Positions 1 to 7,983 of a stretch of DNA of 64,000 nt are shown here, piece after piece. Under the pieces are notes generated by a model. It had not been told where the DNA came from. It did not search any database and was given only the letters and a program-made list of their open reading frames with translations. A program made the translations under genes and the position numbers. This stretch comes from Nitrosovibrio tenuis (GTDB lineage: Bacteria; Pseudomonadota; Gammaproteobacteria; Burkholderiales; Nitrosomonadaceae): NCBI RefSeq assembly GCF_900109785.1, contig NZ_FOBH01000010.1:1-64000 (forward strand). The letters are read 5' to 3'. Each line of letters starts with the position of its first letter. Position 1 is the stretch's first letter.

Positions 1-56
1 TGCAGTTCCTTGATGACTGGCTGGCTGCTCAGCGGAAGAAACAACTGTCAGCGTAA
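1..56 (+). CDS. 3' tail of an unidentified CDS
   Basis: An open frame entering from the left edge (codons start at base 3) ends at TAA 54-56 with a charged tail, QFLDDWLAAQRKKQLSA. The tail reads like a natural protein C-terminus, but it is too short to assign to a family. Only 36 bases separate it from the convergent SIR2-like gene, whose own end looks cut short, so a recombination junction may lie here. Confidence 0.35.
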   Translation, partial: QFLDDWLAAQRKKQLSA

Positions 57-92
57 ATCACACCTGTTGGAAGACGAAAAACCAAGGGAACC

Positions 93-1175
93 TCAAGTTG
101 CTTCCCTTAATTCACCCCAATCTTTTGGCGATTTGAATGTTAGAGACAGACACTTTTGGGGTGTCGATAAAATCGGAAAAGCATTAAGCCGCAGGACAGG
201 CCCTTGCTGTCCCGAAGGTGTAAGTTCAATGTTGACTTCGGAAAGGCGTGCCTTCCGGACTTTTGTATCTAATTGAGGCGGTTTTCCATCGATATTTCGC
301 CATAGCCGCAACATAAAAGAATCAAAGGTTTCAATTTCCACATATTGCGCATCGATATCTTTATTGCGGGCTTTTTCTAAAAACACGGTGACGGCGGGAT
401 TAATTGATGTTCCTTTGATACCGGTCCAGTATAAGCCGTGCGGAAATGGGTTTTGCGTTTCAAGAACCTGATGAAAAAGCTCCATAACACTTTTATCACG
501 CCCACTATAACCAACCACGATAAATCCAAATCTGTTTCCAGCATTGACTAGGCAGGCTGAGAGCGCGTCATTTTGTTTTTCTAAATCACTACTGAAGTTT
601 TTTATAGAGTCATAGCGAAAATCGCCGTGGAGTTTGCAGTAAAAAGGGTATTCTTCATTGTCGAGGGCATTTTTTGCGTTGTGAGCGCCTTCTAGATGAT
701 ATGCAGACAAAGACCTGCCGCTCATTTCTGCAATGGCCTTTTCAACCACAGTATCGAAATTTGTAGTAAAAACGGCACGGCATAGCTTTTCGCTCATTAA
801 TGCACCGAGGACGCGGTTGCCGACAGATAACGCGACCTTATCCTCAGAAAGGATCGCACTTATGTACTGACGCTGCCGTTCTGTATTTTCACCAAAAATT
901 TTTTCAAAATAGGTGGTATATTCATTTTCAGACCACCGAGCAGGAAAGCCCCGTGAGTCCATAAAACTTTGAATACGCGTTTGCACAGCTTCGTTTTGAA
1001 TATCCTGCGGAGAAATGTCTTGATTTTCTTCTTGGCGATAATAACGCCTTTTCAAATCCAGCAAAATGTCTGTAGCTGTAGGTAATCCAGAGTTTCTGGA
1101 AGCACCTGCACCCAAAAACCATGCATAGTTCTGAGGTCGTTGTACAAACCTTGCTGTTAAATCCGATTGCTTCAC
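93..1175 (-). CDS. SIR2-like NAD-binding domain protein, probable defence gene, C-terminus possibly truncated
   Basis: A 360-residue protein with the SIR2_2-type Rossmann signature. It has GAGAS at residues 22-26, TTNFD at 137-141, KLHGD at 181-185 (the His is the usual catalytic residue) and GYSGRD at 222-227. Stand-alone SIR2 proteins of this type are commonly NAD-cleaving effectors of phage defence. The start is a GTG at 1175, chosen because the residues just after it run straight into the family's N-terminal pattern. The protein stops soon after a segment (WGELREAT) that looks like the opening of a further domain, so the C-terminus may be lost. It lies 67 bases behind fic on the same strand, so the two may share the fic promoter. 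The SIR2 domain is sure; defence is inference. Confidence 0.8.
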   Translation of the reverse strand: MKQSDLTARFVQRPQNYAWFLGAGASRNSGLPTATDILLDLKRRYYRQEENQDISPQDIQNEAVQTRIQSFMDSRGFPARWSENEYTTYFEKIFGENTERQRQYISAILSEDKVALSVGNRVLGALMSEKLCRAVFTTNFDTVVEKAIAEMSGRSLSAYHLEGAHNAKNALDNEEYPFYCKLHGDFRYDSIKNFSSDLEKQNDALSACLVNAGNRFGFIVVGYSGRDKSVMELFHQVLETQNPFPHGLYWTGIKGTSINPAVTVFLEKARNKDIDAQYVEIETFDSFMLRLWRNIDGKPPQLDTKVRKARLSEVNIELTPSGQQGPVLRLNAFPILSTPQKCLSLTFKSPKDWGELREAT

Positions 1176-1242
1176 TTCTTCTCATATTTCAAAATTGGTT
1201 GAAAGCCTGTATTTAATCTAAATCCATAAAATAAAGGAGAGA

Positions 1243-2310
1243 TCATTTATTTTTCTCTCTCGGCTCCAATACATACCAAGTAGCTCTGGCTTTACCATGA
1301 CGTTGGATCCGTTCCATCGAAACCAATTCTCTCAGGCGCACTTTTAGCGTATTCTGGTTTGCACCGGTATGTTTGACCATTTCTGTGATAGTAAGTCGCT
1401 CGTGTTTTTTCAGCAGACCCAAGACCTGAATGGACAACGCCGGTAAGGCAGTATCATCCGAAGCTATCTCTTTTTCGATCTTGGCGGTAAGATTAACCTT
1501 CTGCTTCTTCAAGCAACGCAGGAAAAACCCTAGCCAAGGCTCCCAATCAGGGTTATCGGATTTAAGGGTGGTTTGGGTGCGGCGCAGCGCCTTGTAATAC
1601 AAATCCTTATTGTCTTCGACAACGCTTTCCAGCGAAGCATAGGGTACATAAACATATCCGGCACGGAGCAGCATGAGCGTTGTCAGGATACGGGATAGCC
1701 TTCCATTGCCATCCTGAAACGGGTGAATGGCCAGAAACACGACAATAAAGACCGCCACGATTAAAAGGGGGTGAAGGCTATCTTCTGCAATGGTCTTGTT
1801 AACCCACCGCACCAATTCTTCCATTTCGCGGGGGGTATCGAATGGCGTGGCGGTTTCAAAGACAATACCAATTTCCTTGCCATGCTCATCTATGGCGACA
1901 ACGTGATTATCAAGCTTCTTGTAATCCCCACGGTGGCGTTCGTCCTTGTTGCTATGCCGCAAGAGGGGCTGGTGTAGCTGGCGGATATGGTTCTCGGTGA
2001 TAGCCATATCCTCGTAGGCTTGGAAAATAATATCCATCGACTCCGCATAGCCAGCCACTTCCTGCTCGTCCCGGGTTTTGAAAGAGATCGCAGTTATATT
2101 GGATAGCAGAGTTTCCACCTGCATATCGGTAAGCTTTGCGCCCTCGATCCGGGTCGATGATCCGATGCTTTCAATTGTTGCCACTTTACGAAGCTGACGC
2201 AGTCGCTCTGGCGACATATTTCTAAGGGCCTCCCACTTGCCCTTAAACTCGTCAATTTCGGCAATAAGCTTTAAAAGCTCTTGCGTAATGGCAATTTTAG
2301 GTTCTTGCAT
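1243..2310 (-). CDS. Fic/DOC family protein (AMPylase type) with C-terminal winged helix
   Basis: Fic enzymes transfer AMP, or another nucleotide part, to hydroxyl side chains of target proteins. Numbered from the ATG at 2337, the catalytic motif HPFQDGNGRLSR lies at residues 205-216 and matches HxFx(D/E)GNGRxxR. The auto-inhibitory motif S-x3-E-G (S61, E65, G66) lies N-terminal, as in class II Fic proteins. Residues about 300-355 form a winged-helix segment like those of the Fic-wHTH family. I prefer the ATG at 2310, because a good promoter places transcription start at about base 2336, which would leave the ATG at 2337 leaderless. The SIR2-like gene follows. The target is unknown. Confidence 0.88.
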   Translation of the reverse strand: MQEPKIAITQELLKLIAEIDEFKGKWEALRNMSPERLRQLRKVATIESIGSSTRIEGAKLTDMQVETLLSNITAISFKTRDEQEVAGYAESMDIIFQAYEDMAITENHIRQLHQPLLRHSNKDERHRGDYKKLDNHVVAIDEHGKEIGIVFETATPFDTPREMEELVRWVNKTIAEDSLHPLLIVAVFIVVFLAIHPFQDGNGRLSRILTTLMLLRAGYVYVPYASLESVVEDNKDLYYKALRRTQTTLKSDNPDWEPWLGFFLRCLKKQKVNLTAKIEKEIASDDTALPALSIQVLGLLKKHERLTITEMVKHTGANQNTLKVRLRELVSMERIQRHGKARATWYVLEPREKNK

Positions 2311-2342
2311 AGCCCGTCCGTTATAACCCGATTCCATACCCT

Positions 2343-2371
2343 ATTATACCTGATTGCACCCGATTTTCCAA
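2343..2371 (-). promoter_or_regulatory. sigma70-type promoter of the fic-SIR2 pair
   Basis: On the minus strand TTGGAA (2366-2371) and a perfect TATAAT (2343-2348) are separated by exactly 17 bases. Predicted transcription start is about 2336. Confidence 0.7.
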
Positions 2372-2485
2372 GCTACTGTTTTTACAGGAAACGGACTCCT
2401 TCTTAAGCTAATTTTCCTCGGCGGTTCGCTGGGTCGCTTTATACTTTATGATTAAACATCTTCTAAATGATCTGGAGCGACGTTA

Positions 2486-2830
2486 ATGGCAGCATATTCG
2501 CCATTCTTAGGTACAACCAATAATCCGAATGAAGCGTTTCCAGATATTAAATCGCTCAAGGTGGTAATTAAACAAGACCCGTGCGGTGACTATCTGCAAA
2601 AGGAAAGCTACAGGGAAACAGCATATTCAAAAAACAACATTCCCCGATATGCAACGTGCTGCAATCCGAGATGCCAGCAGGGCGGAATTGATTTACAAAG
2701 TTTGGTGTTGTTTAGCGGAAGCGGCGAATACAGCCTAGGCTGCAACGGTCACGAAGGGAGCCCTAAAGGCCGCCGAAAGGGAGATCCATGTGATAATGTT
2801 TTCCAAGTTTCCGTGACTGTAGAGAAATAA
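2486..2830 (+). CDS. Conserved Cys-rich hypothetical protein
   Basis: A 114-residue protein preceded by GGAGCG at a good distance from the ATG. The C-terminal half carries a dense Cys/His/Gly pattern: CCNPRC near residue 58, CNGHEGSPKGRR near residue 86, and a final DPCDN. This suggests a small zinc-ribbon-like domain. The basic GSPKGRRKGDPC stretch and the spacing recall small uncharacterised proteins of proteobacteria, but I cannot name a function. It is transcribed divergently from fic and is the only gene of this block that looks complete on the plus strand. Confidence 0.55.
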   Translation: MAAYSPFLGTTNNPNEAFPDIKSLKVVIKQDPCGDYLQKESYRETAYSKNNIPRYATCCNPRCQQGGIDLQSLVLFSGSGEYSLGCNGHEGSPKGRRKGDPCDNVFQVSVTVEK

Positions 2831-3236
2831 TTATTTAAGAAGAGTATTTCTTACACTGATGTAGAGGCTGCTGACGGTAGCAGTTTTCTAGGTCCTAGCC
2901 ATAAAAGTGGCAGCGAATAGTTGGATCAGTGACTGGAAAATGATAATACTCGCCGCCATCGGCATCCAAGCGCGATGAGGTTGGGCGCATCCAATGCACA
3001 GCTTGGTCGATGGGTGTCCGGAGGGATAGAATTCTCCCTCGGTCATTGGGGGCGTCGGGGGAGCTTGAAGGCTCCCCCTGAATGGTGATGCAACGACCAG
3101 ACGGTGCATGGCGCGAGAGTAACGAACGGAAGCGCCACGAGCCAGAGGGATGCAACGGGAGAGCGCAGCTCTCCCTTGCCAAGATGCGCTGGACGGAAAA
3201 ATGGCACATTTTGTAGTACAGCGCACATCTTGCGCG
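2831..3236. other. 406-base stretch without a convincing gene; three perfect hairpins
   Basis: Open frames exist on the minus strand but have no ribosome site and no recognisable domain. Three perfect inverted repeats sit close together: 6 bp at 3031-3036/3045-3050, 8 bp at 3057-3064/3071-3078 (loop TTGAAG) and 8 bp at 3157-3164/3168-3175 (loop GCA). The stretch lies between the Cys-rich gene and the recombinase relic, so it is probably debris of the same mobile element. Confidence 0.4.
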
Positions 3237-3545
3237 TAGCGTGAAGCTAGCGACTCGATGATTAAGGCGTATGAAACCCGGCTCAAGAAACTCGAAATTG
3301 ATAAAGCCGTTCTGGTCGAAAAATCCGGCCAATCTCTGCGCCCGACGCGCTCATTCGATGCGGCACTTAGAACCGCTCTGGATTTTATCTCAAACCCGCA
3401 TAAACTCTGGAATTCCGGGCGGTTGTGTGACCGCCGTGCCGTACTTAAACTCGTTTTTCCGGGGGGATTTCAATATCATCGGAATACAGGACTTAGAACC
3501 GCTGAAACCCCATTACCTTTCAAGGTATTAGGGGGACTTACAAAT
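3237..3545 (+). pseudogene. C-terminal relic of a large serine recombinase
   Basis: The readable frame has the family's C-terminal pattern: a helical MIKAYETRLKKLE segment, then a SFDAALRTALDFISNPHKLW block, then LCDRRAVLKLVF, and finally RTAETPLPFKVLG. The catalytic resolvase domain and the DNA-binding domain are absent; a stop lies seven codons upstream of the Met at 3258. The reading fades just before the 3' end of tRNA-Ser, a usual place for an integrase gene next to its attachment site. It is therefore likely the broken integrase of an island whose remainder extends left of the window. Confidence 0.7.
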
Positions 3546-3558
3546 AAGCGATTTCAAT

Positions 3559-3651
3559 TGGCGGAGAGAGAGGGATTCGAACCCTCGATAAGCTTTTTGA
3601 GCCTATACTCCCTTAGCAGGGGAGCGCCTTCGACCACTCGGCCATCTCTCC
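3559..3651 (-). tRNA. tRNA-Ser (anticodon GCU)
   Basis: The minus strand gives a 93-nt class II tRNA including an encoded CCA. Acceptor arms GGAGAGA and TCTCTCC pair fully. The anticodon loop carries GCT, there is a long variable arm, and the T arm has GGTTCGAATCC. The serine recombinase relic abuts its 3' end, which suggests it served as an integration site. Confidence 0.97.
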
Positions 3652-3740
3652 ACAATACCGCGCTAGAATAGCGGTTTACCACTTCTCGGTCAAACATGGA
3701 CATTTGCGGCAGCTAATGTATTAACTGCGCGTATGAAGCA

Positions 3741-4967
3741 TCAGGATACGTGATCCAGTTCAAATACCTTATGCAGCACGCGCACCGCAAGCTCCATGTA
3801 TTTCTCATCGACCACCACCGAGATCTTTATTTCGGAAGTGGAAATCATCTGGATATTGATGCCCTCTTCCGCCAGCGCACGGAACATTGTACTGGCTATG
3901 CCAACGTGGGAGCGCATCCCTACGCCCACCACGGACACTTTGGCTATCCTGTCTCCGCCGATGACTCCGCGCGCACCAATATGAGGTTGGACCTGATTCT
4001 TCAGAATATCCATGGTCCTGGTGAATTCGCTACGATTGATGGTAAACGAAAAATCCGTCATCCCGTCATGGCCGACATTCTGGATAATCATGTCCACATC
4101 GATATTGGCATCGGCGACAGGGCCCAGAATCTGGTAAGCGATGCCAGGACGATCCGGCACACCCAGCACAGTAATCTTGGCCTCGTCACGATTGAATGCG
4201 ATACCTGAAATGATGGCGCGCTCCATGTTCTCTTCCTCGAAAGTAATAAGGGTGCCCTCACCTTCTTCCTCGAAACTCGACAGCACCCTTAACTTAACTT
4301 TATATTTTCCGGCAAATTCGACCGAACGGATTTGTAATACTTTGGAACCCAGACTCGCCATTTCGAGCATTTCTTCAAAAGTAATCGTTGCGAGTTTGCG
4401 GGCTTCCGGCACGATACGCGGGTCGGTCGTGTACACACCATCCACGTCGGTATAAATCTGACATTCATCGGCACCCAGCGCAGCCGCCAACGCAACAGCA
4501 GTGGTATCGGATCCGCCGCGACCCAGCGTTGTGATGCTGCCGACCTCGTCCACGCCCTGGAATCCCGCCACCGCTACAACATAGCCGGCATCCAGATCGG
4601 CGCGTATTTTATCTTCATCAATTTTCAGGATGCGCGCTTTGGTATATGCACTGTCGGTCAATATTCGCACCTGCGGGCCGGTATAGCTTTTCGCTTTGAT
4701 ACCCAGATCCATCAGTGCCATTGACAGCAGAGCGATCGAAACCTGCTCACCTGTCGAGACCATGACATCGAGTTCGCGCGGATCGGGATGCGCCTGAACT
4801 TCCCTCGCCAGCGCGATAAGGCGATTCGTTTCACCGCTCATAGCGGAGACTACCACCACGATTTGCTGGCCACGAGATTGAAATTTTGCGATGCGGCGGG
4901 CGACATTTTTTATGCGCTCGGTGCTGCCCACGGAGGTGCCGCCATATTTCTGAACAATAAGTGTCAC
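3741..4967 (-). CDS. lysC: Aspartate kinase
   Basis: Phosphorylates aspartate in the first step toward lysine, threonine, methionine and diaminopimelate. This 408-residue monofunctional enzyme opens with KYGGTSVGS, the nucleotide-binding signature. It has the kinase domain to about residue 245 and two ACT regulatory domains from about 265 to the end, where VGVGMRSHVGIA and MISTSEIKISV are typical. Translation starts at GTG 4967. The length fits the alpha form seen in beta-proteobacteria; feedback by lysine or threonine is expected from the ACT pair but cannot be read here. It is transcribed toward tRNA-Ser. Confidence 0.96.
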   Translation of the reverse strand: MTLIVQKYGGTSVGSTERIKNVARRIAKFQSRGQQIVVVVSAMSGETNRLIALAREVQAHPDPRELDVMVSTGEQVSIALLSMALMDLGIKAKSYTGPQVRILTDSAYTKARILKIDEDKIRADLDAGYVVAVAGFQGVDEVGSITTLGRGGSDTTAVALAAALGADECQIYTDVDGVYTTDPRIVPEARKLATITFEEMLEMASLGSKVLQIRSVEFAGKYKVKLRVLSSFEEEGEGTLITFEEENMERAIISGIAFNRDEAKITVLGVPDRPGIAYQILGPVADANIDVDMIIQNVGHDGMTDFSFTINRSEFTRTMDILKNQVQPHIGARGVIGGDRIAKVSVVGVGMRSHVGIASTMFRALAEEGINIQMISTSEIKISVVVDEKYMELAVRVLHKVFELDHVS

Positions 4968-5519
4968 GATTACCGATACTTTCTTCTACACTGAGAATAA
5001 GGATCTCTGCGCAAGCAAAGAATTGTATGCCGGATCAATTTTCTCCCTGTCGGGGAACGGTTACCAGCGATACGCAACAGATACGGATATTGAAGAATGT
5101 TAACCTGTAATTCTACCTCATTAACCAGGGGAAAACTAAGGAACATCTGAACAAATCAAAGCGCGACGCCAGCGCGGGCCGGGGCATTACTGAGTTGGAA
5201 CCTGAACTGTAGAGGGGATGATCAATCGCGGCAGGGGCGGGACCAGCCACGATGGTTAGTCATACCTGTATCCGGCGCCGGGCCTGACCCCCGATCGGGT
5301 TGTTTCTTCACGCATGAAGCACCGCGATGCCTGTTATGCAATATGATAAGCAGGACGCTTGGGAACACAAGTATGACAAAAGTCCTCCCAAAGTCCGTTA
5401 GCGCACATTTAAAATACTTGCATAGAATAATAAAACAAATTAAATTTATGTATGTGCAATAATCCTATAACATAACCCCAACCATAAACTCAACCATAAG
5501 CCATTTTGAGAGCTGACTC
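4968..5519. other. Intergenic region between lysC and the HTH gene
   Basis: No gene is convincing in these 552 bases. The stretch holds the left copy of an 18-bp inverted repeat (5140-5157). An AT-rich part from about 5400 to 5510 probably carries the promoter of the HTH gene, but no clear -35/-10 pair stands out. Confidence 0.4.
5140..5157. repeat. Left arm of imperfect 18-bp inverted repeat
   Basis: GGAACATCTGAACAAATC. It matches the reverse complement of 5858-5875 at 16 of 18 positions. The two arms enclose 736 bases that include the HTH gene. The sequence resembles insertion-sequence ends (GGAACCTCTGAACAA type), but no transposase lies between the arms and no flanking target duplication is visible. 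Confidence 0.6.
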
Positions 5520-5807
5520 ATGAAACTCTTTGAAGAAATATCGAATCCTCGTGAAATCCGGCGCAAACTGGGCCTTAACCAGCATGACTTCTGGAGCAAG
5601 GTCGGCGTTACCCAAAGCGGCGGCTCCCGTTACGAAAGCGGGCGGAACATGCCCAGACCGGTGAGAGAGCTTGTACGGCTGGTGCATATCGAGCACATCG
5701 ACCTGACAAAAATAAGAAAGGATGACCTGTTGGTCGCCGCAATGCTTAAAAGTCAGGACCCTGATCGATACAAGAGTCTGAAGAAGGCTGCCAAGCAAAA
5801 TAAATAA
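5520..5807 (+). CDS. Small helix-turn-helix (XRE-like) protein
   Basis: A 95-residue protein whose first 60 residues form an XRE-type helix-turn-helix: EIRRKLGLNQHDFWSKVGV, then the recognition-helix part SGGSRYESGRNMPRPV. In place of the common Ser-Gln pattern it has Gly-Gly-Ser, as in a group of small regulators from nitrifying beta-proteobacteria. The basic tail (KKAAKQNK) could aid DNA contact. It stands alone, between lysC and a radical SAM gene and inside an inverted-repeat pair. Its target is unknown. Confidence 0.75.
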   Translation: MKLFEEISNPREIRRKLGLNQHDFWSKVGVTQSGGSRYESGRNMPRPVRELVRLVHIEHIDLTKIRKDDLLVAAMLKSQDPDRYKSLKKAAKQNK

Positions 5808-5857
5808 TGCTGGCTGTTCAGGCTTGTCGGATTAACGTAATCGTATCCATGATTCGG

Positions 5858-5875
5858 GACTTGTTCAGAGGTTCC
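5858..5875. repeat. Right arm of imperfect 18-bp inverted repeat
   Basis: GACTTGTTCAGAGGTTCC, partner of 5140-5157 (16 of 18 positions match after reverse complementing). It lies just behind the HTH gene. Confidence 0.6.
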
Positions 5876-5893
5876 AGGGTTCCTTAGAACAAC

Positions 5894-6754
5894 TCAGGGA
5901 TTAAGTTTGACGGGCAGTCCCAGAGCCTGGATTTCCGCCTGAAACGCATCCATCCACTCCTGACTGATCTTTGTGAGCCTCGCCGCCTCCGGTTGCGTGG
6001 ACGGGCGCGCGAGGCCGTACAGCAGTACCCCCTTGAGCGGTACCCCTTCTTGCAAAAATTCATCTAAAAGTTTGAGGTAGGCGTTCGATTCCTCCTGGGC
6101 GGGTGATATGCCATCGATGTGGAACACACACGTTTGCAACCAGGTCGGACATAGCGACGCAGCCAGCCGCAGGTTTTCACGCATCCGGATCAAGCTCATC
6201 TTTGTGTTATTAATGGATTGCCTCCCTTCGCGGGTTGCGCTGTCCAGCTTGAACCAGACTTCGCCGTTAAGCTCCGACATCCGATGTAGCCCTCGCTGCA
6301 CGCCGGGCCGATCAATCAGGCTACCGTTGGTGATCAGCACGAGTTTAAGCTCGGCGGGCAAATCGTAATCGGCCTTTACCTTTCCGATCAGTTCAATTAC
6401 CTGCTCGAATTCCCTGGCGCTGGTAGGTTCGCCGTTGCCGGATAGCGCAATGTCGTTGATGCGCCGCGCTTCCGGCATTACCTGAGCCTGCATGAAACTA
6501 CCGTACAGAATGTCCTGCAGAAAAGCCCGCAACTCTGCTTCGAGCTTGGCCAGATCGATCGCGGGCGCCGTACCGCGCTTGAGTTCTGGAACCTGGCAAT
6601 AAATGCAACGCCAGTTACAGGCATTATTGGGATTCAGATTGACCCCAATCGAGACACCCCCGGCGCGGCGCGACACCACAGGGTAGACGTAAGTCATCCC
6701 CACGCTGTCACGGCTGTGGTCAGCAATATTCAGTATTTTGGAAGCCTGCTGCAA
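5894..6754 (-). CDS. Radical SAM protein of unknown substrate
   Basis: A 286-residue protein with the [4Fe-4S] cysteine motif CNWRCIYC (C46, C50, C53: Cx3Cx2C), preceded by SIGVNLNPNNA. Later blocks include DIALSGNGEPT and LVLITNGSLI, both typical of the radical SAM barrel. It is divergent from queD with only 17 bases between the two starts, so shared control is likely. It is not an obvious QueE: it is longer and lacks QueE's compact form. I would leave the substrate open. The region after the barrel (HIDGISPAQEESNAYLKLL) is the family's own. Confidence 0.85.
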   Translation of the reverse strand: MQQASKILNIADHSRDSVGMTYVYPVVSRRAGGVSIGVNLNPNNACNWRCIYCQVPELKRGTAPAIDLAKLEAELRAFLQDILYGSFMQAQVMPEARRINDIALSGNGEPTSAREFEQVIELIGKVKADYDLPAELKLVLITNGSLIDRPGVQRGLHRMSELNGEVWFKLDSATREGRQSINNTKMSLIRMRENLRLAASLCPTWLQTCVFHIDGISPAQEESNAYLKLLDEFLQEGVPLKGVLLYGLARPSTQPEAARLTKISQEWMDAFQAEIQALGLPVKLNP

Positions 6755-6771
6755 ATGTTACAATATTACCG

Positions 6772-7230
6772 ATGTTAATCACACGCAGGCTGGAATTCGA
6801 TGCCGGCCACCGCATTCCTTCCCATACCAGCAAATGCCGCCACTTGCACGGCCATCGTTACGCTATCGAAATTACCCTGTCAGGTGACATTATCACCGAG
6901 GCGGGCGCCCCCGAGCAAGGGATGGTGATGGATTACTCGGAAGTAAAGCGCATTGCCAGCATTACACTGGTGGATAAATGGGACCATGCATTTCTTGTGT
7001 ATTCGCAAGATGTAAGTGTACTGCAATTCCTCCAATCTCTCCAAAACCACAAAACAGTTGTGCTGGACATGCCACCCACCGCGGAAAATCTCGCGCTTAC
7101 CGCATTCCGAATACTGGATGCCGCCTATCAGGATACTTACGGCAACCACCTTAGGCTGGAACGGGTGCGCTTATTTGAAACCCCTAATTGCTGGGCTGAT
7201 GCGGTACGAGAACAGATACCGGGTATTTGA
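6772..7230 (+). CDS. queD: 6-carboxytetrahydropterin synthase / 6-pyruvoyltetrahydropterin synthase family
   Basis: Converts dihydroneopterin triphosphate to 6-carboxytetrahydropterin on the route to queuosine. Zinc ligands H13, H26 and H28 are in place, with the catalytic Cys C22 in CRHLHGH. The glutamate of the ETPNCWAD block near the C-terminus is also present. At 152 residues it is a little longer than the E. coli enzyme because of an insert around residues 95-110. It is divergent from the radical SAM gene. QueD is the likely role, but a pterin synthase of the same fold cannot be ruled out from sequence alone. Confidence 0.87.
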   Translation: MLITRRLEFDAGHRIPSHTSKCRHLHGHRYAIEITLSGDIITEAGAPEQGMVMDYSEVKRIASITLVDKWDHAFLVYSQDVSVLQFLQSLQNHKTVVLDMPPTAENLALTAFRILDAAYQDTYGNHLRLERVRLFETPNCWADAVREQIPGI

Positions 7231-7488
7231 GCCGTATAAGCACATTCTTAACCTTGATCATTCAATAGCAGCTACCCGGTGGTTGACAACAAGCTGTTGG
7301 GTGGCAAGCCGGTCTTTAAGCAGAGCTACTCCACACCTACATACCCCATCAGGGAATTGCCAATGGAAGTATTATCGACCGTTGCGTGGCAGCTTCTTTC
7401 GCTCGATTAAAGCCTCTGCCTTTACGCCCGATTTGCTTTATGCCATCCTACCATGCAAGAATGAAAATTCAGCACGCTAATCGTTAAA

Positions 7489-7983
7489 ATGAATGAGCGC
7501 CCTCCCATGTTAAATCAACCTGTTCCTGATTTTGAACTTCCATCCACTCGTAACAAGACATTCAGGCTATCGGATACCTCCGGCAAAAACCTGGTCATTT
7601 ATTTTTACCCAAAGGACGACACGCCAGGCTGCACGACTGAAGGGCAGGATTTCCGCGATGCATATAAGGAATTCACCCAATTTGATTCCGAGATTGTGGG
7701 CATCTCGCGCGACAGCGTCAAATCACATGAAAAATTCAAGATGAAAATGGATTTTCCGTTTGAATTATTGAGTGACGGGGACGAGTCCATCTGCGAATTG
7801 TTCGGTGTCATGAAAATGAAAAACATGTACGGCAAGCAGGTCCGGGGCATAGAACGCAGCACTTTTGTAGTTGATTCACGAGGAATATTGCGAAGAGAGT
7901 GGCGGGGCGTCAAGATACCCGGCCATGTTCAAGAGGTATTGGAGTACGTGAAAACACTGCCACGGGAGAAACATGGCATCTAG
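7489..7983 (+). CDS. bcp: Thioredoxin-dependent peroxiredoxin, BCP/PrxQ family
   Basis: Reduces hydrogen peroxide and organic hydroperoxides. The peroxidatic Cys is C48 in DTPGCTTEG. The resolving Cys found five residues later in E. coli BCP is absent (Gln-Asp here). The only other Cys is C102, so the enzyme is either a 1-Cys form or resolves through C102. The start could also be the Met at 7507. The stop overlaps the start of the PIN-PhoH gene by 11 bases, so the two are translated together. Confidence 0.92.
   Translation: MNERPPMLNQPVPDFELPSTRNKTFRLSDTSGKNLVIYFYPKDDTPGCTTEGQDFRDAYKEFTQFDSEIVGISRDSVKSHEKFKMKMDFPFELLSDGDESICELFGVMKMKNMYGKQVRGIERSTFVVDSRGILRREWRGVKIPGHVQEVLEYVKTLPREKHGI

Noticed and set aside
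2888..3332. Minus-strand open frames of 132 and 145 codons
   Set aside because: No ribosome site or domain; partly antisense to the recombinase relic and full of hairpins.
5894..6754. Assignment of the radical SAM gene as queE
   Set aside because: The protein is longer than QueE and its later blocks belong to another radical SAM group, although queD is the neighbour.
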